Shown here piece after piece: positions 32,832 to 41,341 of a DNA stretch of 51,839 nucleotides. Source of the stretch: DASWHF01 sp036393295 (GTDB taxonomy: Bacteria; Pseudomonadota; Gammaproteobacteria; Acidiferrobacterales; UBA6901); assembly GCA_036393295.1 (NCBI GenBank), contig DASWHF010000073.1:1-51839 (forward strand). The letters are read 5' to 3'. Position 1 is the stretch's first letter; every line of letters starts with the position of its first letter. The notes below the pieces were generated by a model. The model did no database searches and was not told the DNA's origin. It saw only the letters and a program-made list of their open reading frames with translations. The position numbers and the translations under genes are program-made.

Positions 32832-34238
32832 TCAGTCGATGCCCAGTTTCTCCAACTTGTAGCGCAACGCCCGGAAGGTAATCCCGAGCAGTTTGGCGGC
32901 CGCCGTCTTGTTCTGGTTGGTCCGCACCAGGGCATCGCGGATGGCCGCCTCCTCGACGCGCGCCAGGTACTCCTCCAGGGATTCATCATTGCCGAGGCTC
33001 GAGGCCCCCGCAGGTCCTGCAGCGGCCACCGCCGTGTCGCCGTCCCCCTCGTCGTACATCCGGCCGAAATCGGGGAGTTGCAGGTCGATGGCGGTGATTT
33101 CGCCGCCCTCACAAAGAGTTAGTGCCCGCTCCAGGATGTTCTCGAGCTCGCGGACATTGCCGGGAAAGCCGTAGCCGATCAGCATGTCCTGGGCATCCTT
33201 GGACAGCCTGGGTACGCCGGTGCCGAGGCTGGCGGCGAGCTTGTTGCACAGGAACTCCGCCAGGAAGGGGATATCCTCCGGCCGGCTGCGCAGGCTCGGG
33301 ATCGGCAGCTCGATGACGTTCAGGCGGTAATAGAGGTCCTGGCGGAACTTGCCGTCGCGCACGAGGCCGGCGAGATCGCGGTGGGTGGCGCTGAGGATCC
33401 GGACATCCACGCGGGTCTCGGACTGGCTGCCCACGGGGCGCACGGTCTTCTCCTGGATCGCACGTAACAGCTTGACTTGCATAGGAATAGGCAAGTCGCC
33501 GACTTCGTCCAGGAACAGCGTGCCACCGTCGGCCGCCTTGAACAGGCCGTCCTTGTCCTGCACCGCGCCGGTGAAGCTGCCTTTCTTATGGCCGAAGAAC
33601 TCGCTCTCCATGAGCTGCTCGGGGATAGCGCCGCAGTTGACCGGCACGAAGGGCTTGTCGGCGCGCGGCCCCAGCTCATGGATCAGGCGGGCGGCCAGCT
33701 CCTTGCCGGTGCCGGATTCGCCGTGGATGTAGACCGGCGCCTGGCCGCGGGCGAGCTTTTCGATCAGGACCCGGACCTTCTCGATCGGTGTCGAGCTGCC
33801 GAGGAGTTTCTTGGCGCCGGCCAGGCTCGCCTGGCCGGGGTGGCCGGCAGGGGCCTGTCCGACCTTCAGGGCCGAGCGGACGATATTACGCAGGTCGTTG
33901 ATATCCAAAGGCTTCGATACGAAATCGAAGGCTCCGGCCTTGAGCGCGGCAATGGCGGTTTCCATGTTGCCGTGGGCGGTAATCACCGCCACCGGCAGGG
34001 CAGGGTGGCTTACCTGGATATGGCGCACGAGATCGATGCCGTTGCCGTCGGGCAACCGCATGTCGGTCAGGCACAGGTCGAAGCTGAACTGCTCCAGGAG
34101 ATGATGGGCCTCGCTGATGTTCTCCGCCGAGCGCGTCTCGAGATTCATGCGCCCCAGGGTGAGCTCCAGGAGTTCCCGGATGTCCGGTTCGTCGTCGACT
34201 ATAAGTACTTGATTTTTCGTATTTTCCCTAGCGTTCAT
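32832..34238 (-). CDS. pilR: PilR, sigma-54-dependent response regulator
   Basis: 468 residues in the NtrC arrangement. The receiver domain (about 10-125) has phosphoacceptor Asp59, with Asp15/Asp16 and Lys109. The AAA+ domain has Walker A GESGTGKE (173-180), the sigma-54 contact loop GSFTGA (220-225, Ser in place of the usual Ala) and Walker B GGTLFLDE (238-245). A C-terminal Fis-type helix-turn-helix, KTAAAKLLGITFRALRYKL, completes it. It activates pilA transcription with RNA polymerase-sigma-54 after phosphorylation by PilS. The start overlaps the pilS stop by 4 bases. Confidence 0.96.
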   Translation of the reverse strand: MNARENTKNQVLIVDDEPDIRELLELTLGRMNLETRSAENISEAHHLLEQFSFDLCLTDMRLPDGNGIDLVRHIQVSHPALPVAVITAHGNMETAIAALKAGAFDFVSKPLDINDLRNIVRSALKVGQAPAGHPGQASLAGAKKLLGSSTPIEKVRVLIEKLARGQAPVYIHGESGTGKELAARLIHELGPRADKPFVPVNCGAIPEQLMESEFFGHKKGSFTGAVQDKDGLFKAADGGTLFLDEVGDLPIPMQVKLLRAIQEKTVRPVGSQSETRVDVRILSATHRDLAGLVRDGKFRQDLYYRLNVIELPIPSLRSRPEDIPFLAEFLCNKLAASLGTGVPRLSKDAQDMLIGYGFPGNVRELENILERALTLCEGGEITAIDLQLPDFGRMYDEGDGDTAVAAAGPAGASSLGNDESLEEYLARVEEAAIRDALVRTNQNKTAAAKLLGITFRALRYKLEKLGID

Positions 34239-35881
34239 AGCAATCCTAGCCCGTCACATTCCTCGGCGCGCATGAAAGTGACGCGGAAACGACTACCGAT
34301 CCCATCGCCGGGATGGTAGTCCAGCCGCGCGCCGTTGCCTTCGCACAGTTCTCGTGCAATATACAGGCCAAGACCGGTGCCCTTCGGGGTGGTGGTGAAG
34401 AACGGATCGAAGATATTGTCCACGATCTCGGGCGGCACGCCGCTGCCCCAGTCGACCACGTCCAGGAACGGCCGGTGCTCGGGGTCGATGCCGGCCTTGA
34501 GCGCGATCAGCGCCTGGTCCTTGTACGGCGGGCTGTGGCGCAGCGCGTTTTGGGAGAGATTGCCGACCACCTGGCCGAGCTGCTCCGGATCGACGCAGAC
34601 CTGCAGGTTGCCATCGACATAGACCGAGAAAGTCCCCGGCGGCTTGTCCCCGAGCTCGCAGAACTGGCGGACGAAATCCCTGAGCCAAGGTTCCAATGCC
34701 AGCTTCACCGGGCTCACGTGGTCGCGGCGTGAGAGCTGCATGACGTTCTCGATAATCACGTTCATGCGCCGGCTCTGGTCCTCGATGATCTTGACCAGGC
34801 GCTTGTCCTCCTCGACCTGGTTGCCGGATTCCACCAGCAGCTGGCCGGCGTGGATGATGGCGCCTAGCGGGTTGCGGATCTCGTGGGCGATGCTGGCAGT
34901 GAGCCGGGCGAGCGCCGACATCTTGAGCTGCTGGGCCTGCTGCTTCAGCACCGAGGTGTCTTCGAGGAAGATCAGCACGCCGGAGTTCTTCGCCTCGCCG
35001 ATGAGTATGAAGCGCGGCAGCAGCGAGTAGCCGCTGCGGGTGGTGATGAGCTGGCGCCCGCGGGTCGAGGCCGATTTGCCCAGCCACTGGAACAACTGGG
35101 TGGCGAGCGCCGAGGAGATGTCGGTGAGCAGCGGCTTGCGGCCGAGATCCTCCTTGACACCGAGGAAGTCGCGCGCAGTCTTGTTCATCATGTGCACGTG
35201 GCCGACCTGATCGCAGACCACGACGCCGGACTGCATGCGTTGAATGATCAGGTCGTTGATCTGGGAAAGATTGGCCAGGTCGACGCCGCGCCGCGTTGCC
35301 AATGCCTCGGTCGCGCGCAGCCGCGCCGCGAGGGTATGGCTGAGAAAGGCGGTGATGAACAGGCCGATACCGATCATGCCGACTTGGGTATAGCCCTCGG
35401 TGCGCCAGTCGCCGCCGGTCAGCCACGCCCAGTTGTGCTCGAGCCCGATCGCGATCGTGGCGAGCGCGGCGAAGAACATGGTCATGCGCGCGCCGAGCAT
35501 GAGGCTGGCGCCGCCGACCGTGACCACCAGCAGCAGCCCGAGGCCGCTGGCGATGCCTTCGCTGGCGTGCATCAGCAGGGTGAGCAGCGTGATATCCAGG
35601 AAGGTGAAGAAGCTCGCCTGGGTCTCGAAGCCCGGTTTCTGCATCACCACGGCGATGATGCTGGCGATCATCACCGCCGCGTAGAGCAGCGCGGCGACGA
35701 GAAACAGTTGTGGCGAGCTCTCGCCGAACGGCGGGACACTCGCGCCGGAGATGGCATAGCCGGCCGCGGTCAACGCCAGCAACAGGCGGTAGATCGTGAA
35801 ATAGCGCAGCAGCTTCCAATTCTCGGCGGCTATCGCGGTCTGGTCGGAGGCCGTCAATCCGCGGAAGATCCTGCTGTCCAT
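34235..35881 (-). CDS. pilS: PilS, membrane sensor histidine kinase
   Basis: 548 residues: six transmembrane helices (about 25-185), a PAS domain (about 205-310), HisKA with phosphoacceptor His333 in AHEIRNPLGAI, and HATPase with N box NLSQNALRHS, G1 DWGSGVP and G2 GTGLGLYIA. In Pseudomonas, PilS senses pilin in the inner membrane through this six-helix region and controls PilR. The gene starts at 35881 with a GGGG-rich ribosome-binding region (AAGGGGACGACC). It forms a two-gene unit with pilR. Confidence 0.96.
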   Translation of the reverse strand: MDSRIFRGLTASDQTAIAAENWKLLRYFTIYRLLLALTAAGYAISGASVPPFGESSPQLFLVAALLYAAVMIASIIAVVMQKPGFETQASFFTFLDITLLTLLMHASEGIASGLGLLLVVTVGGASLMLGARMTMFFAALATIAIGLEHNWAWLTGGDWRTEGYTQVGMIGIGLFITAFLSHTLAARLRATEALATRRGVDLANLSQINDLIIQRMQSGVVVCDQVGHVHMMNKTARDFLGVKEDLGRKPLLTDISSALATQLFQWLGKSASTRGRQLITTRSGYSLLPRFILIGEAKNSGVLIFLEDTSVLKQQAQQLKMSALARLTASIAHEIRNPLGAIIHAGQLLVESGNQVEEDKRLVKIIEDQSRRMNVIIENVMQLSRRDHVSPVKLALEPWLRDFVRQFCELGDKPPGTFSVYVDGNLQVCVDPEQLGQVVGNLSQNALRHSPPYKDQALIALKAGIDPEHRPFLDVVDWGSGVPPEIVDNIFDPFFTTTPKGTGLGLYIARELCEGNGARLDYHPGDGIGSRFRVTFMRAEECDGLGLL

Positions 35882-35975
35882 GTCGGTCGTCCCCTTCAGG
35901 TGGTGGTGTGATTTTTCTGCACAATCTATTGATTACATTAGCACATGCGGCTTTGGCCGTGGGAACCCGGCGTTT

Positions 35976-36221
35976 TCACGGCCGGTGATCGGCCGCCGCG
36001 TGCCGGCGGCTGCAATAGACCTTGCCGTGGGCGCTGACGGCCTCATCCTCGGGGACGAATACCCCGCAGTGGGCGCAGGGCAACATCGGGACGCCGCCCA
36101 CGGCGGGCGGTTTCGCCGCCGCGCGCCGCGCGCCGCGGACATTGGCCAGCAGGCGCCGGAGCAGGCCGATGACCAGCCAGATGGCGAGGGCGAGCAACAG
36201 CAGGCGTATGAGTTGACCCAT
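35976..36221 (-). CDS. PP0621-family small membrane protein
   Basis: 81 residues from the ATG at 36221. One transmembrane helix (about 3-22) and a basic stretch precede a small Cys/His cluster of the form CxxC and later YCSRRHA, which looks like a degraded zinc ribbon. The size, single helix and final cluster match the uncharacterised PP0621 family found beside pilS in gammaproteobacteria. A longer start upstream would add a polar region with no helix and is rejected. It lies between tRNA-Pro and pilS on the same strand. Confidence 0.75.
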   Translation of the reverse strand: MGQLIRLLLLALAIWLVIGLLRRLLANVRGARRAAAKPPAVGGVPMLPCAHCGVFVPEDEAVSAHGKVYCSRRHAAADHRP

Positions 36222-36302
36222 GGGAGGTCGGGGGCGAAGTGTGGTGAATGTTTTCCGCGAACCGGGCGGCAGCCACCCGGGAGGGTCCGTGCAGGCCGAC
36301 AA

Positions 36303-36379
36303 TGGTCGGGGTGAGAGGATTTGAACCTCCGGCCCCTTGCTCCCGAAGCAAGTGCTCTACCAGGCTGAGCTACACCCCG
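36303..36379 (-). tRNA. tRNA-Pro (anticodon CGG, decodes CCG)
   Basis: Minus-strand cloverleaf of 77 bases. The acceptor stem CGGGGTG pairs with CACCCCG, with the C1:G72 pair characteristic of bacterial proline tRNAs. The anticodon stem is CTTGC/GCAAG with loop TTCGGGA, and the T-loop is TTCAAAT. The CCA end is encoded. It starts 23 bases after the ispB stop, so it may be co-transcribed with ispB. Confidence 0.95.
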
Positions 36380-36402
36380 ATCGGATCAAACCGCCGGTTC
36401 CA

Positions 36403-37371
36403 TCAATGGTCGCGATGCACGGAAAAGTGAGCGAGGTCGATCAGCGCCTGTTTATAGGGGGATTCGGGAACCACCGCCAGGGCCTGCTTGGCCAGGCCCG
36501 CTTCGTCCTCGGCTTGCCGCGCAGTGTACGCGATGGACCCCAGCGATTCAATGGCGTCCACCACGTCGTGAATGCGCTCGAGCTGGCCCTGCTCGATGGC
36601 CTGGCGCAGCAGCCTGCGCTGGGTCTCGCTGCCGTTGCGCAGGGCGTGGATCAGCGGCAGGGTCGGCTTGCCCTCGGCCAGGTCGTCGCCGACGTTCTTG
36701 CCGAGGGTGTCGCGGTCGGCGCGGTAGTCGAGCACGTCGTCGATGAGCTGGAACGCCGTGCCGAGGTGCATCCCATAGGCCGTCAGCCCGGCCTCGACCC
36801 GCGCGTCGCCGGCGGCCAGCACGGCGCCGAGCTGGGCGGCGGCCTCGAACAGCTTGGCGGTCTTGCTGCGTATGACATGCAGGTAGTGCGCTTCGGTGAT
36901 GTCCGGGTCGTGGCAGTTCAAAAGCTGCATGACCTCGCCTTCGGCGATGGTGTTGGTGGCCTTGGCCAGGATCTCCATGACCCGCATGCTGCCGACCTCG
37001 ACCATCATCTCGAAGGCGCGCGAGTAGAGGAAATCGCCGACCAGCACGCTCGCCTCGTTGCCCCAGACGGCGTTGGCGGTCGAGCGGCCGCGGCGCAGGT
37101 CCGAGGCGTCGACCACGTCGTCGTGCAGCAGGGTCGCGGTGTGGATGAATTCGACGATCGCGGCGAGCCGGATATGGTCGCGGCCGCGGTAGCCGCAGGC
37201 ATGCGCCGCCAGCAGCACGATCAGCGGCCGCAGCCGCTTGCCGCCGCTGTGGATAATATAGGCCCCGAGCTGGTTCACCAGTGCCACGTCGGAGCGCAGG
37301 CGCGCGCCGATCTCGTGGTCGACGGCCTGGCGGTCGTCAGCGGTGAGCGCCAGAATGGCGGCTAGGTCCAT
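36403..37371 (-). CDS. ispB: Octaprenyl-diphosphate synthase
   Basis: 322 residues from the ATG at 37371, which aligns with the E. coli start (MDLAAIL against MNLEKIN). An in-frame ATG at 37407 would add 12 residues but lies only about 8 bases after the predicted transcription start. It makes the polyprenyl side chain of ubiquinone in the cytoplasm. The first Asp-rich motif is DDVVDASD and the second is LIDDVLDY; GGKRLRP and KTAKLFEAA are also conserved. It is divergent from rplU, the standard gammaproteobacterial arrangement. Confidence 0.95.
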   Translation of the reverse strand: MDLAAILALTADDRQAVDHEIGARLRSDVALVNQLGAYIIHSGGKRLRPLIVLLAAHACGYRGRDHIRLAAIVEFIHTATLLHDDVVDASDLRRGRSTANAVWGNEASVLVGDFLYSRAFEMMVEVGSMRVMEILAKATNTIAEGEVMQLLNCHDPDITEAHYLHVIRSKTAKLFEAAAQLGAVLAAGDARVEAGLTAYGMHLGTAFQLIDDVLDYRADRDTLGKNVGDDLAEGKPTLPLIHALRNGSETQRRLLRQAIEQGQLERIHDVVDAIESLGSIAYTARQAEDEAGLAKQALAVVPESPYKQALIDLAHFSVHRDH

Positions 37372-37421
37372 GGGCGTCGCGGGGCGGATGGCGGTGGCGG
37401 ATGGCATACCTGGAGGCCGCG

Positions 37422-37450
37422 ATGCTAGAGGATGCCTCCGGCCCTGGCAA
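37422..37450 (-). promoter_or_regulatory. Predicted sigma-70 promoter of ispB
   Basis: Minus strand: TTGCCA (37445-37450), exactly 17 bases, TAGCAT (37422-37427). The predicted start is near 37415. Confidence 0.65.
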
Positions 37451-37471
37451 GCCGCGGTCCGCGTCTGATGC

Positions 37472-37529
37472 GTAGGGTGGGGCCCTGCCCCACCATGCTG
37501 TCTAACGGTGGGGCAGGGCCCCACCCTAC
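37472..37529. repeat. Palindromic repeat family B, copy 3
   Basis: GTAGGGTGGGGCCCTGCCCC and its near-perfect inverse, ending GGGCCCCACCCTAC, around a 12-base spacer. It lies between the divergent promoters of ispB and rplU. Confidence 0.85.
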
Positions 37530-37601
37530 GGCCTGAGCCCTCAACGGAGATTGCCACGGCCCCCGCTGCGCGGGCCTCGCAATGACCGCCGCTTAAAGGT
37601 A

Positions 37602-37630
37602 TTGCGGGTTTGCCGCCCAGGCGCTAGAAT
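37602..37630 (+). promoter_or_regulatory. Predicted sigma-70 promoter of rplU
   Basis: TTGCGG (37602-37607), 17 bases, TAGAAT (37625-37630). The leader to the rplU ATG is about 45 bases and contains GGAG as ribosome-binding site. Confidence 0.75.
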
Positions 37631-37680
37631 CTGCGCCTTTCGTTCCTCAGGGAACAAGCGTTTTCGCTGGAGAATCAACC

Positions 37681-37992
37681 ATGTACGCGGTCATCGAGAC
37701 GGGCGGCAAGCAGTACAAAGTAATGGTCGGCGATGTCGTCCAGGTCGAGAAGCTTCCGGCCGAGGCCGGCGCCTCGGTGAGCCTGGATCGCGTGCTCATG
37801 ATCGCCGACGGCGACACGGTCAGTGTCGGCAACCCGGTGGTCGCGGGCGCCAGCGTGCAGGCCACCGTCAAGGCCCAGGGTCGCGGCGACAAGGTGCGCA
37901 TCTTCAAGCACCGCCGCCGCAAGCATTACCGCAAGCAGGCCGGGCATCGCCAGTCCTATACGGAGCTGGAGATCACCCAGATCAAACAGTAG
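37681..37992 (+). CDS. rplU: 50S ribosomal protein bL21
   Basis: 103 residues, full length. The start MYAVIETGGKQYKV and the basic FKHRRRKHYRKxxGHRQ block that binds 23S rRNA are diagnostic. It has GGAG upstream and its own strong promoter. It is followed by rpmA after a 93-base gap that carries a REP-like hairpin. Confidence 0.98.
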   Translation: MYAVIETGGKQYKVMVGDVVQVEKLPAEAGASVSLDRVLMIADGDTVSVGNPVVAGASVQATVKAQGRGDKVRIFKHRRRKHYRKQAGHRQSYTELEITQIKQ

Positions 37993-38003
37993 ATTTTGTC
38001 CTG

Positions 38004-38042
38004 CTCCCCCTCTCCCTCCGGGAGAGGGATGGGGTGAGGGCC
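38004..38042. repeat. REP-like palindrome family A, copy 3 (single)
   Basis: CCCCTCTCCC..GGGAGAGG hairpin with the adjoining GGGGTGAGGG, between rplU and rpmA. It may act as an mRNA-stabilising or processing hairpin between two ribosomal protein genes. Confidence 0.8.
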
Positions 38043-38085
38043 GGCAGCAAGAATGAATGAAGTTATCCTCTGAGGTTAGGCACCC

Positions 38086-38343
38086 ATGGCACACAAAAAG
38101 GCAGGCGGCAGCTCACGCAATGGCCGCGACTCCGAATCGAAACGACTGGGCGTCAAGCGCTACGCCGGCCAGGAAGTCCTGGCGGGCAACATCCTGGTGC
38201 GCCAGCGCGGCACCCAGTTTCATCCCGGCAACAACGTCGGCATCGGCAAGGACGACACGCTGTTCGCGCTCGCCGGCGGCAAGGTGCTCTTCGAGCGCAA
38301 GGGCCCGCGCGGCCGCAAGATCGTGAGCGTGGTCGCGAGCTAA
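38086..38343 (+). CDS. rpmA: 50S ribosomal protein bL27
   Basis: 85 residues. The start MAHKKAGGSSRNGRDS and the segments LGVKRYAGQ and RQRGTQFHPG are diagnostic of bL27, whose N-terminus reaches the peptidyl-transferase centre. No N-terminal extension needing cleavage is present. Second gene of the rplU transcript. Confidence 0.98.
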   Translation: MAHKKAGGSSRNGRDSESKRLGVKRYAGQEVLAGNILVRQRGTQFHPGNNVGIGKDDTLFALAGGKVLFERKGPRGRKIVSVVAS

Positions 38344-38367
38344 GCCGGCGTTTGCTTCGCAGAGCTG

Positions 38368-38478
38368 GCCCTCACCCCACCCCGCTCCCGGAGGGAGAGG
38401 GAGAGCGGGACAAAATCCTTTTTACTGCGGGCCCTCACCCCATCCCTCTCCCGCTGATGCGGGAGAGGGGGGGCGGGA
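38368..38478. repeat. REP-like palindrome family A, copy 4 (tandem doublet)
   Basis: Two copies in the same orientation: 38368-38408 (CCCTCACCCC then CCGCTCCCGGAGGGAG) and 38431-38470 (CCCTCACCCC then CCCTCTCCCGC and GCGGGAGAGGG). They lie between rpmA and its terminator. Confidence 0.8.
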
Positions 38479-38500
38479 CAACGTCCTTCTGTACTATCGA

Positions 38501-38530
38501 AACCCCGCTCAGTGATGGGCGGGGTTTTTT
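38501..38530 (+). terminator. Rho-independent terminator after rpmA, abutting obgE
   Basis: Stem AACCCCGC / GCGGGGTT (38501-38508 and 38519-38526) with a 10-base loop and a T-run to 38530. It ends only 12 bases before the obgE ATG, so obgE expression depends on read-through or on a start inside the hairpin region. Confidence 0.85.
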
Positions 38531-38542
38531 ATTTGGATCACT

Positions 38543-39589
38543 ATGAAATTCGTCGACGAAGCGACCATACGGGTGGAGGCCGGCAACGGCGGCGACGGGG
38601 CGTGCAGCTTCCGGCGCGAGAAATTCATCCCGCGCGGCGGCCCCGACGGCGGCGACGGCGGGCGCGGCGGCAGCGTGCTGCTGATCGCGCAAAGCGGCCT
38701 CAACACGCTCGCCGATTTCCGCTTCACCACCAACTTCCGCGCGCCCCACGGCGAACGCGGCGGCGCCCGGCAGTGCTCCGGCAAGGCTGGCGAGGACCTG
38801 GTCGTCCCGGTGCCGCTCGGCACGGTGGTGCGCGACGCCGGGACCGGCGAGCTGATCGGCGACCTGACGCGCGACGGCGACCGCCTGCTGGTCGCGCAGG
38901 GCGGCCGCGGGGGCCTTGGCAACACCCATTTCAAATCCAGCACCAATCGCGCCCCGCGCCATACCGTACCGGGCTCGCCGGGCGAGCACCGCGAGCTGCT
39001 CCTGGAGCTCAAGGTGCTGGCCGATGTCGGGCTGCTGGGCCTGCCGAACGCCGGCAAGTCGACCTTTCTGCGCGCCGTGTCGCAGGCGCGCCCCAAGGTC
39101 GCCGATTACCCGTTTACCACGCTGCATCCGTATCTGGGCGTGGTGCGGGTCGAGGGCCACCGCAGCTTCGTGATCGCCGACATCCCGGGGCTCATCGAGG
39201 GGGCGGCCGAGGGCGCGGGCCTGGGCGTGCAGTTCCTCAAGCACCTGGCGCGCTGCCGGGTGCTGCTGCACCTCGTCGACATCGCGCCGCCGGATCCGGG
39301 CGCCGATCCGGTGGCCGGCGCCCGCGCGATTGCCGCCGAGCTCGAAAAATTCAGCCCCGAGCTCGCGGCGCGCGAGCGCTGGCTGGTGGTCAACAAGATC
39401 GACCTGCTGCCGGAGGCCGAGCGCGCCGGGCGCGCGGCGGCCCTGGCGCGCGCGCTCGACTGGCAGGGCCCGGTGCACGCGATCTCGGCCGCCACCGGCG
39501 CCGGCTGTCGGGAGCTGAGCCAGAAGCTCATGGTGCGGCTCGAGGCCCTGCGGCCGGCCGAACCGGACGCGGAGGAATCCCAAGGATGA
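38543..39589 (+). CDS. obgE: Obg family GTPase
   Basis: 348 residues. The N-terminal glycine-rich Obg domain (1-158; GNGGDGACSFRREKF) precedes the G domain. G1 is GLPNAGKST (166-174), G3 is DIPGLIEGA, G4 is NKID and G5 is ISAATG. It assists late 50S subunit assembly and stress control. The C-terminal extension is short. No promoter is obvious, and the start lies right behind a terminator hairpin. Confidence 0.97.
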   Translation: MKFVDEATIRVEAGNGGDGACSFRREKFIPRGGPDGGDGGRGGSVLLIAQSGLNTLADFRFTTNFRAPHGERGGARQCSGKAGEDLVVPVPLGTVVRDAGTGELIGDLTRDGDRLLVAQGGRGGLGNTHFKSSTNRAPRHTVPGSPGEHRELLLELKVLADVGLLGLPNAGKSTFLRAVSQARPKVADYPFTTLHPYLGVVRVEGHRSFVIADIPGLIEGAAEGAGLGVQFLKHLARCRVLLHLVDIAPPDPGADPVAGARAIAAELEKFSPELAARERWLVVNKIDLLPEAERAGRAAALARALDWQGPVHAISAATGAGCRELSQKLMVRLEALRPAEPDAEESQG

Positions 39590-39613
39590 CTGATCTTGCT
39601 ACACTGGTGCGCC

Positions 39614-40738
39614 ATGAGTGACATCCGTACTTCCCTGAGCAAGGTCCGCCGCTGCGTGGTGAAGATCGGCAGCGCGCTGGTGACCAACAACGGCCAGGGC
39701 CTGGACGCGGGCGCGATTGCCGGCTGGGCCGAACAGCTCGCTGCTCTCCGGGCGCGCGGCGTCGAGGTCGTGCTGGTGTCCTCGGGCGCGGTCGCCGCCG
39801 GCATGCAGCGCCTGGGCTACCCACAGCGCCCCCACGCCCTGCACGAGCTCCAGGCCATGGCGGCGGTCGGGCAGATGGGCCTGGTGCAGATCTACGAGTC
39901 GGCCTTCCAGAAACACGGCCTGCACACCGCCCAGGTGCTGCTGACGCACGACGACCTGTCGAACCGCGCGCGCTACCTCAATGCCCGCAGCACCCTGCTC
40001 ACGCTCATCGACCTCAAGGTGGTCCCGGTCATCAACGAGAACGACACGGTCGCCACCGACGAGATCCGCTTCGGCGACAACGACACGCTGGCGGCGCTGG
40101 TGGCGAACCTGGTCGAGGCCGAGCTGCTGGTGATCCTTACCGATCAGGCCGGGCTCTACGACCGCGACCCGCGCGCCCACGCCGATGCCCGCTTGGTGCA
40201 CGAGGGCAGCGCCGGCGACCCGGCGCTGGAGGCGATGGCCGGCGGCTCGGGGGCGCTCGGCCGCGGCGGCATGCGCACCAAGCTGGCCGCTGCCGCCAAG
40301 GCCGGCCGCGGCGGTGCCGCAACCTGCATCGCCTCGGGCCGTGAGCCGCAGGTGCTGGCGCGGCTGCTGGCCGGTGAGGTCCTCGGCACCTATCTCACGC
40401 CGCCGGTCGGCAAGGTGACGGCGCGCAAGCGCTGGCTCGCCGATCATTTACAGGTGCGCGGCCGGCTGCACCTCGACGACGGCGCGGTGAAGGTGCTGCG
40501 CGAATCCGGCCGCAGCCTGCTGCCGGTCGGCGTCAAGGCGGTGGAGGGCGGCTTCAAGCGCGGCGAGCTGGTGGTGTGCGTGGCGCCCGACGGCCGCGAG
40601 GTGGCGCGCGGCCTGGCGAACTACAGCGCCGAGGAGGCGACGCGCATCATGGGCCACAAGGCCGAGCGCATCGAGGCGATCCTCGGCTATGTCGACGAGC
40701 CGGAGCTGATACACCGGGATAATATGGTGCTTCTCTAA
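39614..40738 (+). CDS. proB: Glutamate 5-kinase
   Basis: 374 residues. It catalyses the first step of proline synthesis, phosphorylating glutamate. The amino-acid kinase domain (1-260) has VVKIGSALVT with Lys17, VSSGAVAAGM, and INENDTVATDEIRFGDND. A C-terminal PUA domain (about 275-370) is present. I chose the ATG at 39614 since the earlier in-frame TTG gives an atypical N-terminus. A TACACT hexamer lies 9 bases upstream of the ATG. Confidence 0.97.
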   Translation: MSDIRTSLSKVRRCVVKIGSALVTNNGQGLDAGAIAGWAEQLAALRARGVEVVLVSSGAVAAGMQRLGYPQRPHALHELQAMAAVGQMGLVQIYESAFQKHGLHTAQVLLTHDDLSNRARYLNARSTLLTLIDLKVVPVINENDTVATDEIRFGDNDTLAALVANLVEAELLVILTDQAGLYDRDPRAHADARLVHEGSAGDPALEAMAGGSGALGRGGMRTKLAAAAKAGRGGAATCIASGREPQVLARLLAGEVLGTYLTPPVGKVTARKRWLADHLQVRGRLHLDDGAVKVLRESGRSLLPVGVKAVEGGFKRGELVVCVAPDGREVARGLANYSAEEATRIMGHKAERIEAILGYVDEPELIHRDNMVLL

Positions 40739-40750
40739 AGAACTCTAACC

Positions 40751-40824
40751 TAGGGCGGGGCCCTGCCCCGCCGAATCCATCGACCTGGGTAGACGCCGCA
40801 CGGTGGGGCAGGGCCCCACCCTAC
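40751..40824. repeat. Palindromic repeat family B, copy 4
   Basis: TAGGGCGGGGCCCTGCCCCG in the left arm and GGTGGGGCAGGGCCCCACC plus CTAC in the right arm. It lies between proB and the shared terminator. Confidence 0.8.
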
Positions 40825-40844
40825 CTTTAAGACTTGCCGTGAAG

Positions 40845-40882
40845 CAACAAAAAAGCCGGCCCTGGGGCCGGCTTTTTTGTTG
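40845..40882. terminator. Bidirectional terminator between proB and rpsT
   Basis: A near-perfect inverted repeat: the GC core GCCGGCC / GGCCGGC is flanked by A6 on the left and T6 on the right, so it ends both the plus-strand proB message and the minus-strand rpsT message. Confidence 0.93.
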
Positions 40883-40896
40883 TGGGCAATATCTGC

Positions 40897-41160
40897 TCAG
40901 CCCATCGCGTTGACGCGGCTGCTCAAGCGGCTCTTGTGCCGGGCGGCGGCGTTCTTGTGGATGATGCGCTTGCCGGCCATGCGGTCGATGACGGAGGTCG
41001 CTGCCTGGAGGTTCGCCTGGGCGGCGGCCTTGTCCTGGCCGGCAACGGCCTTCAGCACCTTTTTCATGGACGTGCGCAGCATGGAACGCTGGGTCGTGTT
41101 GTGCTGGCGGTGTTGCTCCGCCTGCCGGGCGCGCTTCTTCGCCTGTGCGGTGTTAGCCAA
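40897..41160 (-). CDS. rpsT: 30S ribosomal protein bS20
   Basis: 87 residues, full length, rich in Lys, Arg and Ala. The start MANTAQAKKRARQ, RSMLRTSMKKVLKA and the end HKNAAARHKSRLSSRVN are diagnostic. It is a monocistronic gene with its own strong promoter, divergent from murJ, as in other gammaproteobacteria. Confidence 0.98.
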   Translation of the reverse strand: MANTAQAKKRARQAEQHRQHNTTQRSMLRTSMKKVLKAVAGQDKAAAQANLQAATSVIDRMAGKRIIHKNAAARHKSRLSSRVNAMG

Positions 41161-41205
41161 AATCGGTCTCCTGGGAACGGCGTGGGACTGCCGTAAAGGG
41201 GCGCT

Positions 41206-41234
41206 ACTATGCGGATTTTGCCGCCGCTTGTCAA
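41206..41234 (-). promoter_or_regulatory. Predicted sigma-70 promoter of rpsT
   Basis: Minus strand: perfect TTGACA (41229-41234), 17-base spacer, CATAGT (41206-41211). It is the best -35 box in the window, fitting a ribosomal protein gene. Leader about 40 bases. Confidence 0.85.
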
Positions 41235-41341
41235 CGCCGGGCGGCCCCGGCCGGCCGGTCCGCGGGCGTGCGGCGCGGGTGGTGATGGCTTATCATCGGC
41301 GGACCTCAAACCACCCCTAGCCGCCGGCCCTCCAGACCCTC

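Noticed and set aside
35903..35920. TGTGA followed by TGCACA upstream of pilS as a Crp site
   Set aside because: The second half-site has the wrong spacing and sequence for TCACA. It lacks symmetry.
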